DNA of 33,204 bases from Nocardia otitidiscaviarum NBRC 14405 (GCF_000308635.1 NZ_BAGD01000087.1:1-33204), one strand, 5' to 3'; numbered from the stretch's first letter, positions 14,457 through 22,829 are shown. Numbers and translations are program-made. The notes: generated by a model not told the origin, from the sequence alone.

Positions 14457-15806
14457 TCATCGGGACTGCTGCCGCAGCAGCCGTTGCCGGGCCAGGACAC
14501 CGGCCTGTCCGACCATGTCGTGCGGCAGCGTGCGCAGTTCGTCGTTCTCGACCACGGTGCGACCGCCGACCAGCAGCCGCGCCAGCGGCGGGGTGGGGCC
14601 GAACACCAGGGCGCAGACCGGATCCTCGACCGCGGCCCGGAAGCCGTCCACCCGCCAGACGGCGATATCGGCGAGCTTGCCCGGCTCCAGCGAACCGATC
14701 TCGTGCTGGCGGCCCAGATTGCGCGCACCGCCGAGGGTGCCGAGCTCGAGAGCCTGGCGGGCGGTGAGCGCGGTGGGGCCGTGCACGGCCCGCTGGAACA
14801 GCATGGCCTGGCGCATCTCTCCGGCCAGGGAGGTGAGTTCGCTGGAGGCGGCGCCGTCCACGCCGAGTCCGACCGGCGCGCCGGCGGCGAGCAGTTCGGA
14901 CACCCGCGCGATACCCGCACCGAGCCGGGCATTGGAGCTCGGGCAGTGCGCGGTGCCGGTGCCGGTCTCGGCGAAGCGGCGAATATCGGCGTCGTGCAGG
15001 TGTACGGCGTGGGCGAACCACACGTCGTCGCCGAGCCAGCCCAGCTTCGCCATGTATTCGACCGGGGAGCAGCCCATCTGCTCGCGGCAGTGCTGCTCCT
15101 CGTCGAGGGTTTCGGCGAGGTGGGTGTGCAGCCGCACACCCTTGGTGCGGGCCAGTGCGGCGGCGTCGAGCATGAGGCCCTCGGTCACCGAGAACGGTGA
15201 GCACGGGGCCACGGCCACCCGCAGCATGGAGTCGAACGACGGATCGTGGTAGGTGTCGATGAGTTCGGCCGTGCTGGCGAGGATGTCGTCGCGGTTCTCG
15301 ACCACCTCGTCGGGCGGCAGGCCGCCGTCGGACCGGCCGCGATCCATGGAGCCGCGACACGGGTGGAAGCGCAGCCCCACCTCCTGGGCGGCACGCACCT
15401 CCGCGGCGAACAGGTCGCCGCGCCCCTTCGGGAACAGATAGTGGTGATCACTGGAGGTGGTGCAGCCGGTCAGCGCCAGCCAGCTCAGCGCCGCGGTGGC
15501 CGCGCCGTAGACGACATCGGCGTCCATGCGTGCCCAGATGCGGTACAGGCCGGTCAGCCATTCGAACAGCGTCGCGTCCTGGAACAGGCCCTGGGTGGCC
15601 CATTGGTAGAGATGGTGGTGGGTGTTCACCAGGCCCGGGGTCACCAGGCAGCCGGTGGCGGAGAGGCGTTGCGCGCCCACCACCGTCGGCGCCGGTCCGG
15701 CGCCGAGGCTTCGAATACGGCCACCCTCGATCACCAGGTGGCCGTGCGGGATCTCATCGCCCACGACCGGTGCGATGTAAGCGTTTTCGATGATCAGTGT
15801 GCTCAT
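14457..15806 (-). CDS. 8-Oxoguanine deaminase (amidohydrolase family)
   Basis: Zinc amidohydrolase (COG0402 type) predicted to deaminate 8-oxoguanine to urate and ammonia. Metal ligands and signatures: NTHHHLYQWATQGLF (residues 61 onward) for the HxH pair, HTHLAETLDEEQHC near residue 225 for the third His, AHAVHLHD near 265, HCPSSNARLGAGIA near 285, and GLGVDGAASSE near 315 with the Asp. The YQW-TQ and DxxLFEWLTGLY sequence and the HCPSSN block fit the 8-oxoguanine deaminase subgroup rather than TrzN or cytosine deaminase. Length is 449 aa. The ATG at 15806 has only a weak AGGA upstream. It follows uricase copy 2 by 54 nt, which supports a urate-forming reaction. The substrate is a family assignment and was not tested; isocytosine-like compounds are alternatives. 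Confidence 0.85.
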   Translation of the reverse strand: MSTLIIENAYIAPVVGDEIPHGHLVIEGGRIRSLGAGPAPTVVGAQRLSATGCLVTPGLVNTHHHLYQWATQGLFQDATLFEWLTGLYRIWARMDADVVYGAATAALSWLALTGCTTSSDHHYLFPKGRGDLFAAEVRAAQEVGLRFHPCRGSMDRGRSDGGLPPDEVVENRDDILASTAELIDTYHDPSFDSMLRVAVAPCSPFSVTEGLMLDAAALARTKGVRLHTHLAETLDEEQHCREQMGCSPVEYMAKLGWLGDDVWFAHAVHLHDADIRRFAETGTGTAHCPSSNARLGAGIARVSELLAAGAPVGLGVDGAASSELTSLAGEMRQAMLFQRAVHGPTALTARQALELGTLGGARNLGRQHEIGSLEPGKLADIAVWRVDGFRAAVEDPVCALVFGPTPPLARLLVGGRTVVENDELRTLPHDMVGQAGVLARQRLLRQQSR

Positions 15807-15860
15807 GGTGTCGCGTACCGATCCTCAGGACGTAGGAGATCCATTGCGCCGCTAGTACTC

Positions 15861-16733
15861 TCAATCCCAGGCGGGACCGGCGGTAGGGACCGAGCGCACC
15901 ACCGTGCCCTCGATGAGACCGTACGGACGATCCGCGGCCCAGAACACCTCGTTGTCGTTGACCTGGCCGAACGGGGTCAGATCCACCTCGAAGTGGTGCT
16001 TGTTGGGCAGTGCCAGCTTGACTTCCACGATGTCGGAGACGGTTTCCAGCACCCGCTCCCCCATGGCGTACAGCGTCTGCTGCAACGACAGGCTGTGCGT
16101 GTCGGCGAACGCCTGCAGCAGGCAGCGGCGCACGATCTCGTAGGACTTGTCCCACTCGGCGGTGTCACCGGAGTGCCGCCACTGCGCCTCCACCTCGGTG
16201 GCCAGCACACGGTCGCGGGTCTCGCGCAGGGTGGTGTACTGGTCGCGGATGTAGCCGTGGAACTCCGAGCCGGTGGAATTCAGCACGGTCAGGTCCTTCA
16301 GGCCCGACACCACCCAGGCCTTGTTGCCGTCGTAGTGGATACGGGCGGTGCGGGTTTCGCGTCCCGAGCGCACGAACGAGTGCGGATGGGCGTTGAGCCC
16401 CACCACATTCCGCTCCCAGGCGTACTCCTCGATCTCCACCCGGGCGTGGTCGATGGTGGGCTGGGAGTCCACGAAATGCCGGGCCAGACGCAGGCCGAAC
16501 TCCTCCGGCGAGGCGATGCCGTACTGCTTGGCGAAGGCGAAGACGGTGTTCTTCTGGGTGTCGGTCGGCAGCACCGCGCCGTTGTCGCCGGTCAGGTGCA
16601 CGTCCTCCATGTCGCCGGACAGCGCCACGCTGACGTTCAGATCGCGCAGATCGTGCTTGTTGCCGTTCTTGGTGACCCGGACGACGCGCGTTTCCGCCTT
16701 GCCGTATCGGTTGGGACCGAGCGTGATCGACAT
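15861..16733 (-). CDS. Urate oxidase (copy 2)
   Basis: Same reaction as copy 1 (urate plus O2 to 5-hydroxyisourate). All motifs are retained: NRYGK (Lys12), LPTDTQKNT (Thr57-Asp58), STGSEFHGYIRDQYTTL, and LPNKHHFEVDLTPFG. The protein is 290 aa. It aligns with copy 1 without gaps over the first 60 residues but differs at roughly half of the positions and has a different, shorter C-terminus (GPAWD instead of AVPGFC). Both copies therefore look functional and belong to different sub-lineages. ATG at 16733 lies 3 nt after the HIU hydrolase stop. The next gene is 8-oxoguanine deaminase, whose product would be this enzyme's substrate. Confidence 0.95.
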   Translation of the reverse strand: MSITLGPNRYGKAETRVVRVTKNGNKHDLRDLNVSVALSGDMEDVHLTGDNGAVLPTDTQKNTVFAFAKQYGIASPEEFGLRLARHFVDSQPTIDHARVEIEEYAWERNVVGLNAHPHSFVRSGRETRTARIHYDGNKAWVVSGLKDLTVLNSTGSEFHGYIRDQYTTLRETRDRVLATEVEAQWRHSGDTAEWDKSYEIVRRCLLQAFADTHSLSLQQTLYAMGERVLETVSDIVEVKLALPNKHHFEVDLTPFGQVNDNEVFWAADRPYGLIEGTVVRSVPTAGPAWD

Positions 16734-16736
16734 TGT

Positions 16737-17036
16737 TCAGCTACCTCGATAGGTGGAGAAGGAGTACGGACTGAGCAGCAGGGGCACGTGATAGTGCTCC
16801 GCCGGGTCGGTGACCGTGAAAGCGATGGTCACCGATGGATAGAACGGACTGATATCGCCGGTGTCGAAGACCAGCCGATGCGTCCCGGCACCGGGCGCGG
16901 GCAGATCCTTGATCCGACCGTCGGCGTCGGTGCGGTGCTCCGCGAGCACCGTTCCGTCGGCGGCCTCCAGTCGCACCGGCAGTCCCGCCGCCGGGCGGCC
17001 GGTGGCCGCGTCGAGTACGTGGGTGGACAGACTCAC
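16737..17036 (-). CDS. 5-Hydroxyisourate hydrolase (copy 2)
   Basis: A 99-aa transthyretin-like HIU hydrolase with STHVLDAATGRPAAG at the N-terminus, an Arg in TDADGRIKDLP, HYHVPLLLSPYSF, and the C-terminal YRGS. It is shorter than copy 1, the difference lying in the loops between strands. It starts at GTG 17036, which overlaps the OHCU decarboxylase stop by 4 nt (GTGA), and ends 3 nt before uricase copy 2, so the three are tightly coupled. The gene order OHCU decarboxylase - HIU hydrolase - uricase is identical to that of copy 1. Confidence 0.94.
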   Translation of the reverse strand: MSLSTHVLDAATGRPAAGLPVRLEAADGTVLAEHRTDADGRIKDLPAPGAGTHRLVFDTGDISPFYPSVTIAFTVTDPAEHYHVPLLLSPYSFSTYRGS

Positions 17037-17569
17037 AGCAGCCCCAACAGTTTTCGGATACGCAGGACGGTGATGTCGGCGAGTTCGGCGCGCACCTCGA
17101 CACGCTCCTCCTCGACCGAGTTGTGCAGCCGTCGGTGCAGGGCGGTCAGGATCTCGGTCACGCCGCGGCCGGTGGCGCGGATCAGGAAGACGTGGCCGAA
17201 GCGCTCCTCGTAGGCGAGATTGCGGGCGACCAGTTCGGCCTTGACGGCGTCATCGGCGGTGGCGGCGTCGGACTGCTCCTGCCGCGACCACTGCGCCTCG
17301 CGCCGCGCGTCCTCGGCGGACATCCCCGCGCGATGGGCGGCCTCGGCCCGCTCCCCGATACGCGGATGCGCCGACAGCGCCTCCTCCACATCGGACCACG
17401 CGAGTTCCCGCACCCCGTCCACCGCGGCGGCGAGCAGACTCGCCTCGTCGGCGTAGGGCCGGTTGGCCACCATCTTGCGCACCCACTGGCGCGAGGCACA
17501 GCAACTGAGCAGCTGCGCTTCGGCCTCTTCGAGGGGCAGCGAACCGAGCCATTCCAGGCGACTCGACAT
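17033..17569 (-). CDS. OHCU decarboxylase (copy 2)
   Basis: Completes allantoin formation in the second unit. The 178-aa protein shows LSAHPRIGER with the catalytic His, a longer linker than copy 1 (AAHRAGMSAEDARREAQ), WSRQEQS, and RFGHVFLIRATGRG near the C-terminus. I start at ATG 17569 (MSSRLEWLGS), which has GGAGG 6 nt upstream. The frame is open much further (to 17731), but that part is not family-like and would run across the divergent pucR promoter. It is the first gene of the second uricolytic unit, divergent from pucR. Confidence 0.93.
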   Translation of the reverse strand: MSSRLEWLGSLPLEEAEAQLLSCCASRQWVRKMVANRPYADEASLLAAAVDGVRELAWSDVEEALSAHPRIGERAEAAHRAGMSAEDARREAQWSRQEQSDAATADDAVKAELVARNLAYEERFGHVFLIRATGRGVTEILTALHRRLHNSVEEERVEVRAELADITVLRIRKLLGLL

Positions 17570-17733
17570 CCGACCTCCATCCCTTGACCAGCTACGCCGG
17601 TAAGTACACAGGGCGGCCGTGACCAGCGGCAGGGACGAGATCTCCGAAGATGTGGCCTGCTTCACAGCGGTCGGTTTGTAGATACATCCAAGTTCCGTAA
17701 CCTCGATGTCACTGGCTGTTAGCCTCGGCAATC

Positions 17734-19242
17734 ATGCGGTTGCATTCCCTGCTGGCCATGACGGATCTCGGCCTGCGACTCGTCACCGGCGAGGGCGAGT
17801 TGGAACGGTTCGTGCGCTGGGTCGTCACCACCGACATGCTCGACCCGAGCCGATATCTCTCCGGCGGCGAACTCGTGCTCACCGGCCTGCAGTGGTGGCG
17901 CGAACCCGCCGACAGCGAGGCGTTCGTCTCGGCGCTGGCGCGCGCCAAGGTGGCGGGACTGGCCGCCGGGGACGCGCTCTACGGCGAGGTGCCCGCCGAT
18001 CTGGTCGCGGCCTGCGAACAGCACCGCATCCCGCTGTTCCGGGTGCCCGAACACATCGCCTTCGCCACGGTCACCGAACAGGTCAACCGGCATCTGTCCA
18101 CCGGCCGCGCCGCCGACCTGTCGGCCATCCTGGACCGGCACCGCCGCCTGGTCTCGGGCGAGGGCCTGGATTCGGTGCTGGAACTCGTGGAACGCAATCT
18201 GGGCATGCCCTGCTGGGTGGTGTCGTCCACCGGACGGGTCATCGCCGGACCCGCCGCACCGCCGCCCGCCGCGCTGCGCACCGCCTTCCTGGCCGCCCGG
18301 CGACTGCCGCACGTGTCGACCGTCGACGGCACCCGCTATTCGCTGTTCGCGGTGGACCCCGACGGCACCTCGCGGGTCGCCGACTGGTTCCTGGTCTTCG
18401 CGGGCGACTACAAGGACTGGCACGAGGAGCGCCGCACCCTGATCGGGGAACTGGCCGCCGTGGTGTCGCTGGAACGGGCGCGGCTGGACGACCGGCAAAG
18501 CTCCGAGGGGCGACTCGCGCAGGAGCTCATCGAACTCATCGTCTCCGACGCCAAGACGGCCGACATCGTGTCGCGGCTGGAACTCACCGGGCTCGCACTC
18601 TCCGACCGCTACCTCGCGGTGGCCGCCACCGCCGACTCCGGGGCGGTGCGCCCGCGCGAACTGCGCGCGCTGCTGCGGGAGATCCTGCACGACCGCAGCC
18701 CCGCCGCCGGGGTGGTCGACGACGAGGCGATCGTGCTGGTGGCCCTCGGCGGCGACACCTCGCTCGACGACCGCATCCACCGCGCCGTGGAAGCGCTCGG
18801 CCCCGGACTCCAGGGCAGTCGGCTGTCGGTCGGCATCAGCGGCGCGGTGGAGGGTGAGGGCCTGCGCGGCGCGATCGAGGAGGCCCGCTACGCGCGCCGC
18901 ATGGCCGCCGAACGCCCGCAGCCGACGAGCGTGGTGCGCCACGACGAACTGGCCACCCACATGCTGCTGCTGGCCAGCGTGCCGGACGAGGTGCGCCGCA
19001 TGTTCCGCGTCCGGCTGCTGGACCCGCTCATCAACTACGACAAGGACAATCGCGCCGATCTGGTGAACACGCTGGAGACCTTCCTCGAACTGTCGGGTTC
19101 GTGGGCCCGCTGCTCGGAGGTGCTGCACGTGCACGTGAACACGCTGCGCTACCGCATCCAGCGCATCGAGGAGCTCACCCAGCGCGATCTGTCCCGGCTC
19201 GAGGACCGCGTCGACTTCTTCCTGGCGCTGGCCCTGCGCTGA
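17734..19242 (+). CDS. PucR-family transcriptional regulator
   Basis: A 502-aa regulator with the PucR arrangement: an N-terminal PucR ligand-sensing domain (MRLHSLLAMTDLGLRLVTGEG, then RWVVTTDMLDPSRYLSGGEL), a central GGDEF-like/CdaR-type region (about residues 290-400), and the C-terminal HTH_30 domain (LETFLELSGSWARCSEVLHV, then HVNTLRYRIQRIEELT). In Bacillus, PucR activates purine catabolic genes in response to allantoin-type compounds. Here it is divergent from the second uricolytic unit across a 164-nt gap, so control of that unit is likely. The effector is not readable from sequence. It ends only 4 nt from the converging glmS stop. Confidence 0.92.
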   Translation: MRLHSLLAMTDLGLRLVTGEGELERFVRWVVTTDMLDPSRYLSGGELVLTGLQWWREPADSEAFVSALARAKVAGLAAGDALYGEVPADLVAACEQHRIPLFRVPEHIAFATVTEQVNRHLSTGRAADLSAILDRHRRLVSGEGLDSVLELVERNLGMPCWVVSSTGRVIAGPAAPPPAALRTAFLAARRLPHVSTVDGTRYSLFAVDPDGTSRVADWFLVFAGDYKDWHEERRTLIGELAAVVSLERARLDDRQSSEGRLAQELIELIVSDAKTADIVSRLELTGLALSDRYLAVAATADSGAVRPRELRALLREILHDRSPAAGVVDDEAIVLVALGGDTSLDDRIHRAVEALGPGLQGSRLSVGISGAVEGEGLRGAIEEARYARRMAAERPQPTSVVRHDELATHMLLLASVPDEVRRMFRVRLLDPLINYDKDNRADLVNTLETFLELSGSWARCSEVLHVHVNTLRYRIQRIEELTQRDLSRLEDRVDFFLALALR

Positions 19243-19246
19243 TCCG

Positions 19247-21073
19247 CTACTCCACGGTCACGCTCTTGGCGAGGTTGCGCGGCTTGTCGATATCGCGGCC
19301 CAGGGCGCGGGCCAGGTGGTAGGCGAACAGCTGCAACGGCACCGTCAGCAGGATGGGGTCCAGTTCGCGGGTGGTGTGCGGGGCGCGAATCACCGCGTCC
19401 GCCAAGCCATCCGGGAGATCGGCGTTGGTGACGGCGATGACCGGGCCGCCGCGGGCCTTGATCTGCTCGATGGTGGCGATGTTCTTGGTGAGCAGTTCGT
19501 CGTCCGGAACCAGCACCACCGACGGCATATCCGGGTCGATCAGGGCCAGCGGGCCGTGCTTGAGCTCGGAGGCCTGATACGCCTCGGCGTGGACGTAGGA
19601 GATCTCCTTGAGCTTCTGCGCGCCCTCGCGGGCCACCGGCCAGCAGCGCACCCGGCCGATGAAGAACATGCGGGTGGCGTCCTTGAACTGCGCTGCGACA
19701 CTAGCGATCTCGGCGTCCATGGCCAGCACCTCGGACACCCGGTCGGGCAGTTCGCTCAGGGCCGCGACGATGCGGGAGCCGTCGGCGACACCGAGGTCGC
19801 GCACCCGGCCGAGCAGGGTGGCCAGCAGGGCGAAGCAGACGCTCATATTGGTGACGGCCTTGGTGGAGGCCACCGACACCTCCGGACCGGCGTGCAGGAA
19901 GACGCCGCGGCCGCATTCGCGGGCGATGGCGCTGCCGACGCCGTTCACCACGCCGATCACCTGGCCGCCCTTGCGCTTGAGCTCCTGCACCGCGGCGAGG
20001 GTATCGGCGGTTTCCCCGGACTGGCTGACCGCGACGTACAGGGTGTCGTGTTCGACCACCGGATTGCGGTAGCGGAACTCCGAGGCGGGTTCGGCGTCCG
20101 CGGGCAGCCGGGACAGCTCCTCCACCAGGCTCGCGCCCAACTGACCGGCGTAGTAGGCCGACCCGCAGCCGAGGAATTTCACCCGCCGGATCGCCCGCAG
20201 CTCGCGGGCGTCCAGGCGCAGGCCGTCGAGGCGGGAGGTGGCGAAGCGCTCGTCGAGGCGGCCCAGCAGGGCGCGGCGGATGGCGTCGGGCTGCTCGCTC
20301 ATCTCCTTGTGCATGAAGTCGTCGTGGCCGCCCAACCGGTAGTCGGCGTCGTCGACCGTCACCGTGGTGGCGGTCTTGGCGGTGCGCACGGCCTGCAGGG
20401 TGCTGGTGTGGAAGTCGTCGGCGGTGACGGTGGCCAGTTCGCCGTCGTCGAGGAACACCACACGCTGGGTGTGGCGGACCAGGGCGGCCACATCGGAGGC
20501 CACGTACATCTCGCCCTCACCGATGCCGAGCACGATGGGGCTGCCGTTGCGGGCCACCACCAGTTCGGTGGGGGTGCGCAGGTCGAGGACGACCAGACCG
20601 TACGCGCCGTCGACCTCGGTGAGCGCGGCCCGCACCGCGTCCTCCAAGCTCGCCGCGCCGGCGTCCATCCGCGCCGCGACCAGGTGCGCGATGCATTCGG
20701 TGTCGGTCTCGGAGACGAACTTCACCCCGGCGCTGGTGAGCTTGGCGCGCAGTACATCGGCGTTCTCGATGATGCCGTTGTGCACCACCGCGATCCGCTT
20801 GGCGGTGTCGAAGTGCGGGTGGGCGTTGGCCTCGGAGGGTTCACCGTGGGTGGCCCAGCGGGTGTGCCCGATGCCGATGGTGCCCGGCCCGCCGTCCCCG
20901 ACCAGGTCCCGCAGTTCGTCGACGCGCACGGCGGCCTTGGTGACCTTCATCCGGCCCCGGTGCAGCACCGCGATCCCCGCGGAGTCGTAGCCGCGGTACT
21001 CCAGCCGCCGCAGCCCCTCCAACAGGATCGGTGTCGCCGCCTTGTGGCCGACGTAGCCGACGATTCCACACAT
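19247..21073 (-). CDS. glmS: Glutamine-fructose-6-phosphate aminotransferase (isomerizing)
   Basis: Makes glucosamine-6-phosphate from fructose-6-phosphate and glutamine for cell-wall synthesis. The N-terminal glutaminase domain begins MCGIVGYVG with the nucleophile Cys2, followed by HTRWATHGEPSEANAHPH and HNGIIENADVL. Two SIS domains follow (CGSAYYAGQLGASLVEELSR, SQSGETADTLAAVQELKRKG, STKAVTNMS), and the protein ends in KSVTVE as in the family. Full length at 608 aa. The convergent gap to pucR is 4 nt. This is a housekeeping gene that marks the right border of the purine region. Confidence 0.97.
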   Translation of the reverse strand: MCGIVGYVGHKAATPILLEGLRRLEYRGYDSAGIAVLHRGRMKVTKAAVRVDELRDLVGDGGPGTIGIGHTRWATHGEPSEANAHPHFDTAKRIAVVHNGIIENADVLRAKLTSAGVKFVSETDTECIAHLVAARMDAGAASLEDAVRAALTEVDGAYGLVVLDLRTPTELVVARNGSPIVLGIGEGEMYVASDVAALVRHTQRVVFLDDGELATVTADDFHTSTLQAVRTAKTATTVTVDDADYRLGGHDDFMHKEMSEQPDAIRRALLGRLDERFATSRLDGLRLDARELRAIRRVKFLGCGSAYYAGQLGASLVEELSRLPADAEPASEFRYRNPVVEHDTLYVAVSQSGETADTLAAVQELKRKGGQVIGVVNGVGSAIARECGRGVFLHAGPEVSVASTKAVTNMSVCFALLATLLGRVRDLGVADGSRIVAALSELPDRVSEVLAMDAEIASVAAQFKDATRMFFIGRVRCWPVAREGAQKLKEISYVHAEAYQASELKHGPLALIDPDMPSVVLVPDDELLTKNIATIEQIKARGGPVIAVTNADLPDGLADAVIRAPHTTRELDPILLTVPLQLFAYHLARALGRDIDKPRNLAKSVTVE

Positions 21074-21120
21074 ACGTTCGCTCTTTCCTTCGGATATCGG
21101 ACAAATAGGGGCGCGGACGC

Positions 21121-21396
21121 TCAGCCGTACACGATGCGGCGCAGCTGCCGTTCGGTCAGCTCCCCCGCCCGAACCGGCCGGTTGGCCAGTTCCTCGGCCA
21201 ACTCCACCCAGATCTCCGCGTTCTTGCGCCCACGCCCACGCAACTCCGCATGCCGCCGCCGCACATACTCCTCGGTCGTCTCCCCGAAATAGGCGACCAC
21301 ATCGGCGACCACCCGGGCCGCCACCGCCAACGGCAGCCCGGTGGACCCGGCGACATGCCGAACCAGATCACGCGGCGGAGCTTCGGTAGCAGGCAC
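21121..21396 (-). CDS. Small conserved protein upstream of glmS
   Basis: A 91-aa, charged, probably cytoplasmic and largely helical protein, with no membrane segment. It starts at GTG 21396 (PATEAPPRDLVRHVAGSTG) and contains a hydrophobic helix (LPLAVAARVVADVVAYFG), then a strongly charged helix (EEYVRRRHAELRGRGRKN) and an ELAEELANRP segment. I do not recognise a characterised family. It precedes glmS by 47 nt on the same strand, so co-transcription is plausible. The start is not well supported (only GGGTGG upstream). Confidence 0.6.
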   Translation of the reverse strand: MPATEAPPRDLVRHVAGSTGLPLAVAARVVADVVAYFGETTEEYVRRRHAELRGRGRKNAEIWVELAEELANRPVRAGELTERQLRRIVYG

Positions 21397-21483
21397 GGCG
21401 ACCACCCTAGCCACCCCACGCGCCGATGGTGGAATTTCCTGCCCGATTTCGGGCACAGATTCGTTGCGTCTAGCCTGATGGCC

Positions 21484-22176
21484 ATGATGGTGGGCTTCGA
21501 CCTCGATATGACCCTGGCGGATACGCGGGCGGGGATCGGGGCCGTGTACGAGCGGTTGGCGGCCGAGACGGGCGTGGCTATCGATGTGGAGTTGGTGACC
21601 TCGCGGTTGGGGCCGCCGTTGGCGGTGGAGTTGGCGAACTGGTTTCCGGCCGGGGAGGTCGATGCCATGGTGGCGCGGTATCGGGAGTTGTATCCGGCGA
21701 TCGCGGTGCCGGCGAGTGTGACCATGCCGGGGGCATGGGATGCCATCGAGGCAGTGCGTGCCAGGGGTGGGCGGACCATGGTGGTGTCGGCCAAGAATCA
21801 TCGGGACACGGTGGCGACGGTGGAGTTCCTGGGGTTGCCGGTGGATGTGGTGCGGGGTGGGCTGTGGGCCGCGGAGAAGGGGATCGCGCTGCGGGAGCAC
21901 GGTGCGGGGCTGTATGTGGGTGATCATCCGGGCGATGTCGACGCGGCACGGGCCGCCGGAGCGTTCAGCCTGACCGTGGCGACGGGCGGATACAGCGCCG
22001 CGGTGCTGCGGGACTACGGAGCGGACGCGGTGCTGTCGGAGCTGACGGCCTTCCCGTCCTGGTTGCGCGACAATCCGATCCAGCCGCCCAGCAGCCCGCC
22101 CAGCGCCGACACCGCGACGGCCAGCAGCGCGAACACCACGACCAGCACCACCAGCCCGAGCGCCATCGACACATAG
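21484..22176 (+). CDS. HAD-superfamily phosphatase
   Basis: A haloacid-dehalogenase-type hydrolase with motif I FDLDMT, a cap region, motif II MVVSAKN, a Lys in AAEKG, and motif IV VGDHPGDVDAARAAG. These are typical of phosphoglycolate phosphatase-like enzymes; the substrate is unknown. The first ATG pair at 21484/21487 is the likely start, giving about 230 aa; an ATG at 21478 is also possible. The last 36 residues or so (rich in Ser, Thr and Pro) do not look like HAD sequence and lie antisense to the 3' end of the membrane protein gene, overlapping it by 163 nt. Confidence 0.8.
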   Translation: MMVGFDLDMTLADTRAGIGAVYERLAAETGVAIDVELVTSRLGPPLAVELANWFPAGEVDAMVARYRELYPAIAVPASVTMPGAWDAIEAVRARGGRTMVVSAKNHRDTVATVEFLGLPVDVVRGGLWAAEKGIALREHGAGLYVGDHPGDVDAARAAGAFSLTVATGGYSAAVLRDYGADAVLSELTAFPSWLRDNPIQPPSSPPSADTATASSANTTTSTTSPSAIDT

Positions 22177-22691
22177 CCCTGGCCGCGCGGGTCGATGAAC
22201 GGGTACGGGTACCAGTCCACGATCGGCCCCCGCACCAGCGTGTACGCGCCGTAGACCACGGGATAGATCAGCCACAGCCCGACCAGGCGCAGACCCGCGA
22301 TCAACCCCGCGGGCACCAGCAGCCAGTCGACCAGCAGCACGATCGGCAGCACCCGGTGCAGGACGTCGTTGATCCACCGGTCGGTCAGCATGACATCGAT
22401 GTCGGCCAGCAGCACCGCGTACACCACGCCGGTGATCACCAGGTACAGCGTCGTCGCGCCGCGCACCAGCTGCCACCGCCGCGACCTCGGATCCAGCACG
22501 CCGCCGACCAGCAGCACGACGACGCCCAGCACATTGGATTCGATGGTGAAGTAGCTGAAGTAGTTGGCGGTGGAGAAGGTCTCCACATCGAGATTGCGCA
22601 GCGGAATCCACAGCAGCGCCACCACACCGAGCACACCGAACGCGATCCGCGCCGAGCGAATCCAGAGCGGTGTCGCTGAACTGGTCACCAT
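22014..22691 (-). CDS. Pr6Pr-family membrane protein
   Basis: A 225-aa integral membrane protein with about six hydrophobic segments. The signatures of the Pr6Pr (AIG1/FAR-17a-like) group are visible: FSYFTIESNVLG near residue 45, a TTLYLVITGVVYAVLL helix, WINDVLHRVLPIVLLVDWLL near residue 110 with the conserved His and Asp, and VRGPIVDWYPYPFIDPRGQGY near 160. Function unknown. It starts at ATG 22691, divergent from hrpA. Its last 54 codons overlap the 3' end of the converging HAD gene, which is unusual; the final 20 or so polar residues may be little constrained. Confidence 0.85.
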   Translation of the reverse strand: MVTSSATPLWIRSARIAFGVLGVVALLWIPLRNLDVETFSTANYFSYFTIESNVLGVVVLLVGGVLDPRSRRWQLVRGATTLYLVITGVVYAVLLADIDVMLTDRWINDVLHRVLPIVLLVDWLLVPAGLIAGLRLVGLWLIYPVVYGAYTLVRGPIVDWYPYPFIDPRGQGYVSMALGLVVLVVVFALLAVAVSALGGLLGGWIGLSRNQDGKAVSSDSTASAP

Positions 22692-22829
22692 GGGTACGAT
22701 CGTCCCACAGCACGGGTGCGGAACAGCGACATTCGGCGGGTGTGGCAACCTTCCCGCTAGCCCTGACCGGCCGCCGACCCACCGCCGCCGCGCAAACCGG
22801 GCAAAGGCTTCGCTACGCTGGTTGACGCA

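Noticed and set aside
15246..17213. A 655-codon plus-strand frame opposite uricase copy 2 and the deaminase
   Set aside because: Shadow of known enzymes on the minus strand, with no domain of its own.
17719..19134. A 471-codon minus-strand frame opposite pucR
   Set aside because: Shadow of pucR, rich in His, Arg and Gln, with no family resemblance.
19316..21292. A 658-codon plus-strand frame opposite glmS
   Set aside because: Shadow of glmS; composition is Gly/Val/His-rich and it has no recognisable motif.
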